A DNA stretch of 33,530 nt from Gemmatimonadota bacterium. GTDB lineage: Bacteria > Gemmatimonadota > Gemmatimonadetes > Longimicrobiales > Gaopeijiaceae. The stretch is taken from assembly GCA_028874905.1 (NCBI GenBank), contig JAPPGZ010000025.1, positions 1 to 33,530 on the forward strand, written 5' to 3'. The notes beneath the pieces are model-generated. The model was not told the DNA's origin. It did no database searches and saw only the letters and a program-made list of their open reading frames with translations. Position 1 is the stretch's first letter. Every line of letters begins with the position of its first letter. The position numbers and the translations under genes were made by a program. Shown piece by piece: positions 16,026-25,239 of the stretch.

Positions 16026-17044
16026 TTGCCGACCAACTCGGCAAGGATTTCAGCCACCGTCACGTCCCCGATTCTGCGGGAGAGTTCCGCCTCGTAGACT
16101 TCCGCGACCGCTCCCAGGAATCGCACCTTTTCGCTATCGGACAGATCGATGATCTCGATGCCCGATTCACGGGCGAACCCCAGACCGCGGGCAGTGGCGA
16201 GTTCGAAGGCCTGACCCCCGGACTCCGACAGCAGGGCACCCGATGCCTCGTCCATCCATCTCCGTTCCTGAGGCGTGAGGAAGTCGTAGACACCTCGGTT
16301 CATCAGCAGCGTAACCGGAGTTGCGGAGAGAGGCATCCAGGTAGTGAGGAAAGACGCCACCTCGTTCAGCCGAAATGCGGGAATGCCTCCCGCCGGTATC
16401 ACAATTCCGTCGATCACACCTGTCTGGAGACTCTGGTAGACTTCCGTGACCGGCTGCTGCAGCGGCGTCGCACCCAGGGCCTCCAGAAAGGGCATTTCGA
16501 TCGCCGACGGCACGCGCAGCTTGAGGCCGCGAATATCCTCCACCCTGCGTACCGGCCTGTCGCGGGTGAGGAGCACCGGCGGACCGGGGGACCACATCGC
16601 CAGGATTCTCGCGTTGTAGTCGTCCTGCAGGACCGTAAGGCCGCGCTGCAGGGCGGCCGTACAGTCGACGGGGCTGTCGCACACGCCCGGAAATGTGCTC
16701 AACGCCGTCCTCGGGAACGTTGTGGCCGTATATCCCGGAACTACCAGGGCTATGTCCGCCACCCCCTCGAGCAACATGGGGTAATACCTGCGGGCATCGC
16801 CGCCGAGGGCACCCCCCATGTACTCTTCCGCCGTCAGCTTTCCGCCGGACACTTCCGCCAGCCGTTGGGTGAACGGAACGATGACTCCGGACCTGGGGGG
16901 AGCGAGCGGGGGCAGCGGGTGCGCCAGGATCAGAGACTTGCTCCCCCCCTCGTTGCCATCGCCCTGAGAGACGGGAGCGCAGGCAGAGAGCGCGACGAGC
17001 AGGGCCGTCGCCGCCGCGATACCCACAGGTGGCAGTCTCAGCAT
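16022..17044 (-). CDS. dctP: TRAP transporter substrate-binding protein (DctP family), lipoprotein
   Basis: About 340 residues from the ATG at 17044. The signal peptide ends LVALSAC, so the protein should be lipid-anchored in the periplasm. DctP-type features include LILAHPLPP near the mature N-terminus, FTQRLAEVSGGKL, the DIRGLKLRVPSA segment containing the conserved Arg that binds the substrate carboxylate, and VTEVYQSLQTGVIDGIV. Length and order fit the family. The start lies one base after the stop of the permease gene upstream (TGA-A-ATG), so all four genes are probably one transcript. Ligand unknown. Confidence 0.92.
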   Translation of the reverse strand: MLRLPPVGIAAATALLVALSACAPVSQGDGNEGGSKSLILAHPLPPLAPPRSGVIVPFTQRLAEVSGGKLTAEEYMGGALGGDARRYYPMLLEGVADIALVVPGYTATTFPRTALSTFPGVCDSPVDCTAALQRGLTVLQDDYNARILAMWSPGPPVLLTRDRPVRRVEDIRGLKLRVPSAIEMPFLEALGATPLQQPVTEVYQSLQTGVIDGIVIPAGGIPAFRLNEVASFLTTWMPLSATPVTLLMNRGVYDFLTPQERRWMDEASGALLSESGGQAFELATARGLGFARESGIEIIDLSDSEKVRFLGAVAEVYEAELSRRIGDVTVAEILAELVGN

Positions 17045-17045
17045 T

Positions 17046-18563
17046 TCAACGCCTCGAACCCTCCGGCCGACCCGCGGCAACCTTCAGGGTGACAATGTCC
17101 ACATTGTGGTATTGCTGGTGCCGGACGGACGAAGCCAGATGCCGGAGCAGCCGCAGCGAGATTGCCTGCTCCTCCAGTTCGCTCCCGGTCTCATCTCCGA
17201 GCCAAGCCAGCCGATCCTGCAGGTTCAACTCCTCCTGTCCCGCCGTAGTTGCCTTGAATTGCAGGACAGCGTGCCCTTTTTCCCGTAAAGCCGTGAGCAG
17301 GAGTGCGCGCCGGCTCCGCGCCGCGTCGTCCTCTTGCTCCTCCTCCGTACCGCGAGCCTCCACCAGCATCAGCAGGGTCTCCTCGGCGGCGGCTTCCATC
17401 CGGCCGATCAACGCCTCCAGACCAGCACCGCGTGCGAACCTGCGAATGAACTCATTGATCCGGGGCAGTTCGCGTACGTCGACTCTTCCCCTGAACCGCG
17501 CTGCGCGTGGCATCGTCAGGCCCACAAGCAGGATGGCAAGCATGCCGCCCGCGGTCATCCCGTTGTTCAGGAGCCCACCCGCGAAGTCGTTGAAGAAGTC
17601 CGGGAAGACCAGGTCGAACTCAATGGCGATGCCTGCCCAGACCGCGAGCCCCGCGATGAGTCCTGACCGCGGATTGTTTCGACTCCCGGTAACCACCTCG
17701 CGCATGCCGACCACGAAGAGCGTGCACAGGGTGACGATGATCACGGCAGCCACGACAGCGTCCGGAATCCCGACGATCACGGCCACCAGCTTTGGGAAGC
17801 AGGCCAGGGCGATCAGGGCAAGCCCGGCGAACAGACCCACGCTGCGAGACGCCACTCCAGTGGTCTCGATCGTGGCGATCGGCGTGGGGTGGAGCGTGTT
17901 GGGAAGCCCACCTACCAGGCTTGCAAGGATGTTGCCGCCGCCCTCGGCCGCGACGGCACCCTGTACGGAGCGAAAATCCACTGCGCGAGGCTTCCGCCAG
18001 GATACACGCTGGGTTGCGACGGCTACCCCTACCGCCTTGGTGGTCCCGACAAGCGCAATGAAAACGAAGCTCGGCAGTAGCGCCCAGAAGGCTGGGCCGA
18101 AACCAAGGTCCAGCCCCGGGGGACGGCCTTCGGGCAACCCGACCCACGCCGCCTCGGCCACGCCCCCGAACTCGGAGATCCCCACCAACGTGGCCACGGC
18201 GGACCCGGCTGCGAGCCCGACCACCGGGGCCCACAGGCGAATTCCGGGTGATCCCTTCAGGTGAATCCCGGTGGCCGCGGCAATCGTCACGCACGCGCTC
18301 AGAGGGACGGCTGCGGCCGGGGCGCCGGCCGGTACCTCGTTCAGCATGCGCAACACGATGGGCATGATGGTGACCGGCAGAAGCATGATGACCGTGCCCG
18401 TCACGACTGGGGTGAAGACGCGGTGCAACAGGGCGAGCTGCCGGGACAATGCCACATGCACCATCCCCGACACGAAGACCAGAGTCGCCAGTAGCGGCGG
18501 CCCCCCTTCAACCAGAGCCGCAACACACACGGCGATGAACGGCGCGGAGCACCCGTGGAGCAT
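17046..18563 (-). CDS. NCS2 (SLC23) nucleobase-type permease, main part, with C-terminal ATPase-like domain
   Basis: A 505-codon frame beginning at an ATG directly after an in-frame TAG. It encodes most of an NCS2 permease (xanthine/uracil family proton symporter, inner membrane). MLHGCSAPFI corresponds to the usual start of TM3; other motifs are FVFIALVGTTKAVGVAVA, DFRSVQGAVAAEGGGN, GGLPNT and TGVASRSVG. The normal Q/E-N-x-G signature is altered. After the membrane part (about residue 360) comes a roughly 130-residue soluble tail: LPRINEFIRRFARGAGL, AAAEETLLMLVEA and ISLRLLRHLASSVRH, resembling an RsbW/histidine-kinase-like ATPase fold without a clear G box. It is read with the 81 codons upstream as one broken gene, or re-initiated at TAGATG. 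Confidence 0.78.
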   Translation of the reverse strand: MLHGCSAPFIAVCVAALVEGGPPLLATLVFVSGMVHVALSRQLALLHRVFTPVVTGTVIMLLPVTIMPIVLRMLNEVPAGAPAAAVPLSACVTIAAATGIHLKGSPGIRLWAPVVGLAAGSAVATLVGISEFGGVAEAAWVGLPEGRPPGLDLGFGPAFWALLPSFVFIALVGTTKAVGVAVATQRVSWRKPRAVDFRSVQGAVAAEGGGNILASLVGGLPNTLHPTPIATIETTGVASRSVGLFAGLALIALACFPKLVAVIVGIPDAVVAAVIIVTLCTLFVVGMREVVTGSRNNPRSGLIAGLAVWAGIAIEFDLVFPDFFNDFAGGLLNNGMTAGGMLAILLVGLTMPRAARFRGRVDVRELPRINEFIRRFARGAGLEALIGRMEAAAEETLLMLVEARGTEEEQEDDAARSRRALLLTALREKGHAVLQFKATTAGQEELNLQDRLAWLGDETGSELEEQAISLRLLRHLASSVRHQQYHNVDIVTLKVAAGRPEGSRR

Positions 18564-18809
18564 CTAGTATCCGGCGCCGAGCTGTCCCGGCCGGATTGCC
18601 TGCACTGCGGTGATGATGCCGCACGCCAGCATGCCGCCGAAGATCGCCCACAAGAGGGAATCCCCGGCATTGGCGGCCCCAAAGACGATCGTGGGGAGTA
18701 GCACGGCGGAATGCACCGAAAGCAGGGCCAACTGCGATCCGAGCCCAATACCGACCAGCGGTCGCAGCGAGTCGGTGGCCTGGTAGCGAAGGCTCTGGTC
18801 AGGTCTCAT
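18564..18809 (-). pseudogene. N-terminal part of the NCS2 permease, cut by TAG
   Basis: 81 codons in the same frame as 17046-18563: MRPDQSLRYQATDSLRPLVGIGLGSQ followed by two hydrophobic helices and IRPGQLGAGY, then TAG, then MLHGCSAPFI of the downstream part. Intact relatives read continuously through this point, so a nonsense mutation has split TM1-TM2 from the rest. Re-initiation at the abutting ATG could still give both pieces, but function is doubtful. No convincing ribosome binding site precedes the ATG at 18809. Confidence 0.75.
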
Positions 18810-19364
18810 ACATGTGGATTGGTCAAGGCTCCGGGTTCCGTCCCCGCGTCCCTCACGACGGACTTAGAGCACGGTGGTTCGCGTGAGTCTTGATCCCAAG
18901 ATGCAGCACCGTCGGCCCAGTTGCCAGGAATCGCCCGCATCCCGCACAAGATGGGGACGGCCACCCCGGATACCTCAACCTCAGGGTACGCGGAATCGGC
19001 CAAGCGACCTTCTGCCAAAATGGCAGGGTCGCGGTGGCCTGAATCACGGCGGGAAATCGTCTAAAGTCAAATAGGACTGCACGATCTGCGTTTCCTGCCG
19101 TTGGATGGCACCTGACTTCATCGCATCGAAACAGCCAGAAACGCGACCCCGTTTGGCGGGAACAGTTCCGGGTCGCATGAGAAGGAGCGGAGGCGGCGGG
19201 AAACGGGGTCGGGCCGCGCGTCATTAGCTGCTCATCGGATCGCGCGCCGCTGGCGAGGAGAAGGAGACAATCGAGATGGTGGAGCGCCTCGGGCTCCTCA
19301 CCGCTTGGCTCTAAGGACTCTCGGTACGACCCTGTGGATGACCGACACCTCGAATTGGCCTTGG
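18810..19364. other. Intergenic region without a supported gene
   Basis: 555 bases between the permease start and the end of dndA. Open frames here have unlikely compositions and no ribosome binding sites. It contains the dispersed element at 19012-19055 and an imperfect inverted repeat (GACCCCGTTT near 19144 with AAACGGGGTC near 19201). Promoters for the permease operon should lie at its left end, but I could not identify one. Confidence 0.5.
19012..19055. repeat. Second copy of the palindrome plus TGAATCACGGC element
   Basis: CTGCCAAAATGGCAG (19012-19026) is followed 13 bases later by TGAATCACGGCGGGAA (19040-19055), matching 10723-10765 except for the spacer and single changes. Neither copy is near a heat-shock gene, unlike the hsp20 palindromes. 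Confidence 0.65.
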
Positions 19365-20495
19365 TCATCCGGAAAGGGGTCGGAGAGCCTCTCGGATTTC
19401 CCGACCGGGAATCCTCGGCGTCAGGTGACACCAGGAAATGCGTAGGCTGCTGCGGATGCGGCGCTCGTCTAGACCCATCGCACGCAGCACGTGACTCACA
19501 GTGTAGGATGACGAGGTGCAGGCCGCTCCATTCGAGACCGCGGCAATTCCCTTGAGACACACGATCGCGGCTTCGGACTCGACCGCCGTCAGGGAGACAT
19601 TGAGCGTGGAGGGGATCACATGCTCCAAGTCTCCGTTGACTTGGTGCGGGAGGTCGGCCAACACATCGAGCAGTTCGGCTCTGAGCGCCTCACATCGGGC
19701 CGTTCTCGTTGTACGGAACTCGGTGGCGAGGCGGGCAGCCTCGCCAAGCCCCACAATTAGGTGAACTGGAAGCGTTCCCGGTCGTAGGCCTCGTTCTTGG
19801 CCGCCTCCGACCATCAGCGGGACCAAAGGGGGGCGATTGTATCGCCGACGGCGAGCGACGAGGGCGCCGACTCCCTTCGGACCGAACACCTTGTGACCAC
19901 TAATGGAGATCAGATCCAATCGGGGAGGCTTGAGGCCGGGTACTTTCCCAAATCCTTGGGCGGCGTCCACGTGAAAATAGGCAGCAGATCCCGCGAGAAC
20001 CTCCGAGATGGCCTCGATCGGCTGGATCACCCCCGTCTCGTTGTTGACGTGCATGATCGAGACCAACCCGGTTTCGGGGCGGAGTCTTTCGGCCACCTCA
20101 GCAGGCTCGACCCGCCCCCCAGCACTCGGGGGAATCAACTCGATCTGGAATCCCCGTTCGGCAAGCCGCTCTAGGGGTTCAAGCACCGCCTTGTGTTCAA
20201 TCGCGGTGGACAGGATGTGGGTACGGCGCTTCTCCTCCAAAGCTCCAGCGAGACCCAGAATCGCCAGGTTGTTGCTCTCCGTCGCTCCGCTAGTGAAGAC
20301 GATTTCGGAGGGGTCAGCCGCCACTGCTCTAGCCACCCAAGACCGGGCGTCGTTGACTGCTCTTCGCGCTCGGGTCCCGAACTCGTGGGTTCGGCTACCG
20401 GCGTTCCCGAAGTCCTCTGAGAGGTACCTCATGACCGCTTCCGCCACTCTGGGATCGACCGGAGTGGTTGCGTTGCAGTCGAGGTAGATCGTCAT
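19365..20495 (-). CDS. dndA: Cysteine desulfurase DndA (IscS/NifS-like)
   Basis: A 376-residue PLP enzyme that takes sulfur from L-cysteine as a persulfide and passes it on for DNA phosphorothioation and assembly of the DndC iron-sulfur cluster. Visible features: YLDCNATTPVDPRV at the N-terminus, TSGATESNN (68-76), HVDAAQ (175-180), the PLP lysine in SGHKVFGPKG (Lys202), and the sulfur-carrying Cys326 in NGAACTSSS. The start is ATG at 20495 with AAGGA about 8 bases upstream. It is divergent from dndB over a 111-bp shared region. A housekeeping IscS would look similar; assignment to Dnd rests on the neighbours. Confidence 0.93.
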   Translation of the reverse strand: MTIYLDCNATTPVDPRVAEAVMRYLSEDFGNAGSRTHEFGTRARRAVNDARSWVARAVAADPSEIVFTSGATESNNLAILGLAGALEEKRRTHILSTAIEHKAVLEPLERLAERGFQIELIPPSAGGRVEPAEVAERLRPETGLVSIMHVNNETGVIQPIEAISEVLAGSAAYFHVDAAQGFGKVPGLKPPRLDLISISGHKVFGPKGVGALVARRRRYNRPPLVPLMVGGGQERGLRPGTLPVHLIVGLGEAARLATEFRTTRTARCEALRAELLDVLADLPHQVNGDLEHVIPSTLNVSLTAVESEAAIVCLKGIAAVSNGAACTSSSYTVSHVLRAMGLDERRIRSSLRISWCHLTPRIPGREIREALRPLSG

Positions 20496-20509
20496 CCTGA
20501 GAGTCCTTC

Positions 20510-20542
20510 TTGCGGTTTGTGTCCTGTAACGTACATTGTACG
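20510..20542. promoter_or_regulatory. Shared divergent promoter/operator of dndA and dndBCDE
   Basis: On the plus strand TTGCGG (20510-20515) and TACATT (20532-20537) are spaced 16 bases, giving a leader of about 62 bases to dndB. The perfect palindrome CGTAC-ATT-GTACG (20530-20542) covers that -10 and, on the minus strand, contains TACAAT (20540-20535), a good -10 for dndA. One bound repressor could therefore silence both directions. DndB is known to repress dnd operons in other bacteria; its binding here is an inference. Confidence 0.55.
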
Positions 20543-20606
20543 GATAAGAAACAGACCACAGCGACTCCCGTCAACCGTACGACCGAAACGGAACCAGACA
20601 GCTGCG

Positions 20607-21698
20607 ATGGATGACTCCTTCGAGTACGTCTTCCCCGCTATCCGGGGCACCCAAGCTGGCCGTGAGTACTACGTTTCCATGTGTCCGCTCAGGCTGCTTC
20701 CCAAGCTGTTCATCTTCAACGAGGAGGGGCTCGCGCCAGAGCTCCGCGCGCAACGCCGACTCAACCGCGCCCGGATCCCCAAGATGGCTCGCTACGTATT
20801 GGAGAACCGGGAAAGCTACGCGTTCTCGGCGATCACGGCATCCATCGACGGCGACGCTCGTTTCGAGCCCACTTCAGGGGGAGGTCATGACACCCTCGGT
20901 AAGCTGCACGTCGGGATGGCTGCCCGGTTCGTGATCAACGATGGGCAGCACCGCCGCGCAGCCGTCGAGCGGGCTCTATCGGAGGAGCCCACCCTCGCCG
21001 ATGAGACAATCGCTGTCGTATTCTACCTCGATCAGGGGCTCGAAAGATGTCAGCAGCTATTCGCTGACCTGAACCGCTATGCCATCCGCCCAACAAAGTC
21101 GTTAGGCCTTCTCTACGACCAACGTGACGGGCTGGCCCAAGTGGTCAAGGAAGTGATCCTAGAGAACGATTTGTTCCGCGACCTGGTGGAGATGGAGAAG
21201 AGCACCCTCTCTATGAGGTCACGGAAGCTATTCACGCTGAGTGCCCTCTACGGCGCGACCCAATCGCTCCTAGCCGACCTACCGGAGCGCGGTCCAGAGG
21301 AGTGGGCGGGACTCGTCGACCGCTTCTGGCGCTGCGTCGCTGACCAGATGCCGCAATGGCAAGCGGTTCGGGAGCGGAGGATGAGTGCAGCGGAAGTCAG
21401 GCGGAACTTCATCATATCCCATGGCATCGCGCTCCAGTCGATCGGACGCGCGGGGAATACACTGATTCGCACGCACTCCTCGGATTGGGAGTCAATGCTG
21501 GGTCCGCTGGGGTCGATCGACTGGAGCCGGTCGAATGGCAGTCTCTGGGAGGGGCGCGCGATGAGCGGTGGGCGGGTATCCAAGGCAGGGAACAACATCA
21601 CTCTAACCGCGAATGTGGTGAAGAAGGCCCTTGGAATCGATCTGACTCCCGAGGAGCGGCGGATCGAGGAAGCCTACCAACGCGGGGAGAGCCACTGA
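20607..21698 (+). CDS. dndB: DndB, DGQHR-domain regulator of phosphorothioation
   Basis: A 363-residue protein. The ATG at 20607 (MDDSFEYVFPAIRGTQAGREYY) is preferred over an upstream start in the same frame, because that would precede the predicted -10 and would add a basic leader not expected in the family. The namesake motif is DGQHR at 112-116 (FVINDGQHRRAAVERAL); YLDQGLERCQQLFADLNRYA and IRPTKSLGLLYDQRD follow. DndB proteins are not needed for sulfur insertion but modulate its frequency and act as transcriptional repressors of dnd genes in some hosts. The stop is two bases before the dndC start. Confidence is high from motif plus context. Confidence 0.94.
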   Translation: MDDSFEYVFPAIRGTQAGREYYVSMCPLRLLPKLFIFNEEGLAPELRAQRRLNRARIPKMARYVLENRESYAFSAITASIDGDARFEPTSGGGHDTLGKLHVGMAARFVINDGQHRRAAVERALSEEPTLADETIAVVFYLDQGLERCQQLFADLNRYAIRPTKSLGLLYDQRDGLAQVVKEVILENDLFRDLVEMEKSTLSMRSRKLFTLSALYGATQSLLADLPERGPEEWAGLVDRFWRCVADQMPQWQAVRERRMSAAEVRRNFIISHGIALQSIGRAGNTLIRTHSSDWESMLGPLGSIDWSRSNGSLWEGRAMSGGRVSKAGNNITLTANVVKKALGIDLTPEERRIEEAYQRGESH

Positions 21699-21700
21699 CG

Positions 21701-23239
21701 ATGGCGCTATCCTATTTCCGGAACACTTCCGTAGCGGTCGGTGAGCACCGGCTCCGAGAGGAAGTCCAGGCGCTGTACCTGGAAGATGCTGTTCCTTGGG
21801 TAGTGGGGTACTCCGGCGGAAAGGACTCGACGGCTGCGCTTCAGCTGGTGTGGAGGGCAATTGAAACCCTCGATCCGGCCTCCCGTCACAAGACCGTCCA
21901 CGTGATCAGCACGGACACCCAGGTTGAAAACCCCATCGTGGTGGCCTGGGTCAACAGGTCCCTTAGTGTCATGAACGAGCAGGCGGACATCCAGCGAATC
22001 CCGCTACGCAGCCACCGGCTGACTCCAGAATTGGAAGACAGTTATTGGGTGAATCTGATCGGACGAGGGTATCCCGCACCCCGCCACAAGTTTCGATGGT
22101 GCACCGAAAGGCTGAAGATCAAGCCCTCCAACCGCTTCATCAGGGAAATGGTGAAGGAATCTGGAGAAGCCATCGTTGTCTTGGGAATCCGAAAGCAAGA
22201 GAGCGGCGTGCGAGGGCGGTACATGGCCCGGTTAGAGAGCAAGCGGGTGCGTGATCGGCTGAGCCCGAACGCCAGCCTACCCAACTCGCTTGTCTACAGC
22301 CCGATAGAGGCTTGGTCTAACGACGATGTATGGACCTATTTGATGCAGACTCCCAATCCTTGGGGTTACGAGAACCGCGACCTCCTCACAATGTACCAGG
22401 GCGCATCTGAAGACGGTGAGTGTCCACTGGTGGTGGATACCACGACACCGAGTTGCGGCGACAGCCGCTTTGGATGCTGGGTCTGCACCCTAGTGGACGA
22501 GGACAAGTCCATGCAAGCCATGATCCGAAACGACCAAGACAAGGACTGGATGGAACCTCTGCTGGACCTCCGTAACGAACTCGATCCGAAGCGGGAGGAC
22601 CGGGCATCCCGAGACTTCCGCCGGATGAGCGGCTTGGTCCAGCTCTACTACAGAAGGGTGCAGAAGGGCTCGAAAGACAGGGAGCATGCGCTGATCCCCG
22701 GTCCCTACATCCAGGAGAAACGGGAGTACTGGCTTCGTCGAGTCCTCGAAGCGCAGACTGCCGTCCGCGCACTCGGGCCCGATTTGGTCGGCGATATCGA
22801 ATTGCTCTCTCCGGCAGAGCTTGAGGAGATCCGCCGAATATGGGTCTTCGAGAAGCACGAATTCGAGGACTCATTGCCCAGGATTTTCGAGGAAGCTACC
22901 GGCGAGCGGTACACGGGACCAGCCCAAATGGAAGAACAAGGACTATTTGGGGCTGAGGAGGTGGGAATCCTCAAGGAGGTTTGCGATGGAGACAAGCTGC
23001 AATACGAGTTGCTTAGAGAACTCATCAACACGGAGCAGCGGTTCCGAACCATGATGTCGCGCCGCGGCATCTTCGCGGCTCTGGAAAAAGCCGTGGAAAA
23101 GCACTTCTACGAGGATGAGAGCGACGCCCTCGCAAGGGCGAAGCGAAAAGAAAACGACTTGGCCCGGGCCACCGATGGCCTTATGGGGTTGCACGAACCA
23201 ATCACCAAGCCAGTTGGAACCGGGGAGAGAGAGACATGA
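21701..23239 (+). CDS. dndC: DndC, PAPS-reductase-like ATP pyrophosphatase with Fe-S cluster
   Basis: A 512-residue protein starting at ATG 21701, two bases after dndB. The PP-loop SGGKDST is at residues 38-44, followed by STDTQVENP and the PAPS-reductase-like HKFRWCTERLKIKPS (Cys134). Further Cys lie in CGDSRFGCWVC (252, 259, 262), which with Cys134 fit the four ligands of the 4Fe-4S cluster described for DndC. DndC activates or carries the sulfur delivered by DndA to the DNA-modifying complex with DndD and DndE. The C-terminal half (about 300-512) is helical and charged. It overlaps dndD by ATGA. A long upstream extension of the frame lies inside dndB and is not coding. Confidence 0.96.
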   Translation: MALSYFRNTSVAVGEHRLREEVQALYLEDAVPWVVGYSGGKDSTAALQLVWRAIETLDPASRHKTVHVISTDTQVENPIVVAWVNRSLSVMNEQADIQRIPLRSHRLTPELEDSYWVNLIGRGYPAPRHKFRWCTERLKIKPSNRFIREMVKESGEAIVVLGIRKQESGVRGRYMARLESKRVRDRLSPNASLPNSLVYSPIEAWSNDDVWTYLMQTPNPWGYENRDLLTMYQGASEDGECPLVVDTTTPSCGDSRFGCWVCTLVDEDKSMQAMIRNDQDKDWMEPLLDLRNELDPKREDRASRDFRRMSGLVQLYYRRVQKGSKDREHALIPGPYIQEKREYWLRRVLEAQTAVRALGPDLVGDIELLSPAELEEIRRIWVFEKHEFEDSLPRIFEEATGERYTGPAQMEEQGLFGAEEVGILKEVCDGDKLQYELLRELINTEQRFRTMMSRRGIFAALEKAVEKHFYEDESDALARAKRKENDLARATDGLMGLHEPITKPVGTGERET

Positions 23240-25239
23240 TTTTCACCGAGTTGGAACTCCACAACTTCGGTGTCTATCTGGGTCGGCACAGGATCTCCCT
23301 CTCGCCAGCCCCTGGGCGGCCGATCATTCTCTTTGGAGGCCTCAACGGTTCCGGTAAGACGACGCTGCTGGAAGCGATACTCCTGGCTCTCTATGGTAAG
23401 CGGACCATCACGGCGAAGCGCGATGGCCTAGCCTACCACGACTATCTGCGGCGGAGCATCCATCACTCGATCCCGGCCGACGCCGGGGCATCGGTTCGGC
23501 TGCAGTTCACCCTGCGGGTGGCGGGCGAGGTTCAGACGATCCGGGTTAGTCGCACCTGGCGCGAGAGCGCGGCTGGCATTCGAGAGGCACTTGACGTCCA
23601 CGAGGGACCTCCCGGCGAGGAGCGCCTGAACCAGCAGCTTTCCGCTCGCTGGGATGAGCATGTGGACAATGTGGTTCCCTTGGGGGTGGCGCCACTCTTC
23701 TTCTTTGACGCAGACCGCATTGAGGGTTTTGCCGACCTAGCCAATTCTGGAGACCTTGTTCGCACAGCCGTGCACGGGTTGCTCGGGCTGGATCTGGTGG
23801 ACCGGCTCTCCACTGACCTTGATATTCTGGAACGGCGGAAACTGGCCACATCGGTTAAGAACGGACAGGACGATTCGCTGCAGATTGCTGACAGCGCCGT
23901 CCAGAGCGCTGAAGCCGAACTGTCCGCAGCCTGCGACACCATCGGTCGCCTGAAGGAGAGGGCCCAGGATGTCATGAACCGTGCCGACGAGGTGGAACAA
24001 CGGTTCAAGCGTGAAGGGGGCGAACTATTTGCCAAGCGAGAGGAGCTGGAGTCAAGCCTGCGACAATACCGGGAGGCAGCGTCGACAATCGAGGACGACA
24101 TGCGCGTCAATGCTGCTGGGGTTGCCCCGCTACTCCTCGTCCGCCACCTGCTCAAGGAAATCCAAGCCGAGGACGTGTCGGACCGACAGCGAGAGGCGTC
24201 TTCAGTCTTGCTGTCTGTGCTGGAACTTCGTGACGAGGCGGTGGTTGGCTTCGTGGAGCAGACGGCACCCAGGGAAACTGAGCTGGCAGCGGCCGTGGCT
24301 GGCTTTCTTGATCTCGACCGCTCCGAACGGCGTCGAGACGCTCGCAACGCACCCGTCTTCGGGCTTTCAGCACAGGCGCGAGGCAAGTTGAAGGCGCTCT
24401 TAGACCATGAGTTGGACGAGGCGCGTGTTACGATTGCGACTCAGAGGGCGGCTTTAGCCGATTTGCACGATCGAATCGCCGACACCGAGAGTACCATTCG
24501 CGGAATCCCAGACGAAGACGCGATCAGACCGCTCCTCAATGAGCGCACGTCGGTTGCGTCTGCCCGCACCGATATCGAGCGACAGCTCGCCCAAGCACGA
24601 GAAGAACGCGACTACGTCAATCGGCAACTGGAAGTTGCGAAACGTCGATGGAGCGTCGCGAAAAAGAGGGTGATTGACCAGCACTGGCATGACCGCACGG
24701 CCAAGCGCGTGGTGAAGTTCTCTAGCCGGGCGCGAGAGCGTCTTGCTGTTTTCCGGCAGCAGATCCTAGTGAGGAACCTAGCCCGAATCGAGCGGCTCGT
24801 CCTTGAGAGTTTCCAGCAACTGCTCAGGAAGAGTGGCATGGTCCACGAGCTGACGATTGACCCGGACAGCCTTGCCGTCCGTCTATACGGTACTGAGGGT
24901 CAGTCGCTGCATGCCGATCGTCTCTCGGCAGGGGAGCGCCAACTCTTGGCGGTCTCTCTGCTCTGGGGGCTCGCTCGTGCGTCACGACGTGCGATTCCCA
25001 CCATCGTGGACACTCCGCTTGGGCGCTTAGACTCGGTTCACCGTGAGTATCTCGTAACCCGGTATTTCCCCTACGCGAGCCACCAAGTACTCCTCCTCAG
25101 CACCGACGAGGAGATCGGCGGTCACCATCTCGACCACCTCTACGATCGCATCGGGCGTGCATACCATCTCCGATATGATGACGACTCCGCAGCCACCCAG
25201 ATCGAGACCGGCTACTTTTGCGAAAGTGCGCTCGGATGA
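23236..25239 (+). CDS. dndD: DndD, SMC/Rad50-like ATPase of phosphorothioation
   Basis: A 667-residue ATPase. Walker A is GGLNGSGKT ending at Thr42, PLFFFDADRIEGFAD (FFFD at 155-158) is the family motif seen in DndD, and the ABC signature LSAGE is at 563-567 with Walker B TIVDTPLGRLD around 590-600 and a STDEE switch segment after it. Between them, about residues 210-540, are heptad-rich stretches expected to form the coiled-coil arm; no Cys hook is seen. In the family ATP hydrolysis is thought to open or nick DNA so that sulfur can be inserted. Start and stop each overlap the neighbouring genes by ATGA, so dndC-dndD-dndE are translationally coupled. Confidence 0.96.
   Translation: MIFTELELHNFGVYLGRHRISLSPAPGRPIILFGGLNGSGKTTLLEAILLALYGKRTITAKRDGLAYHDYLRRSIHHSIPADAGASVRLQFTLRVAGEVQTIRVSRTWRESAAGIREALDVHEGPPGEERLNQQLSARWDEHVDNVVPLGVAPLFFFDADRIEGFADLANSGDLVRTAVHGLLGLDLVDRLSTDLDILERRKLATSVKNGQDDSLQIADSAVQSAEAELSAACDTIGRLKERAQDVMNRADEVEQRFKREGGELFAKREELESSLRQYREAASTIEDDMRVNAAGVAPLLLVRHLLKEIQAEDVSDRQREASSVLLSVLELRDEAVVGFVEQTAPRETELAAAVAGFLDLDRSERRRDARNAPVFGLSAQARGKLKALLDHELDEARVTIATQRAALADLHDRIADTESTIRGIPDEDAIRPLLNERTSVASARTDIERQLAQAREERDYVNRQLEVAKRRWSVAKKRVIDQHWHDRTAKRVVKFSSRARERLAVFRQQILVRNLARIERLVLESFQQLLRKSGMVHELTIDPDSLAVRLYGTEGQSLHADRLSAGERQLLAVSLLWGLARASRRAIPTIVDTPLGRLDSVHREYLVTRYFPYASHQVLLLSTDEEIGGHHLDHLYDRIGRAYHLRYDDDSAATQIETGYFCESALG

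Noticed and set aside
19365..20495. Housekeeping IscS or SufS instead of DndA
   Set aside because: No iscU, sufB or other Fe-S assembly gene is adjacent, and the gene is divergent from dndBCDE with a shared promoter.
23532..24386. A 284-codon minus frame inside dndD
   Set aside because: Ser/Arg-rich shadow; the plus frame has Walker, signature and coiled-coil features.
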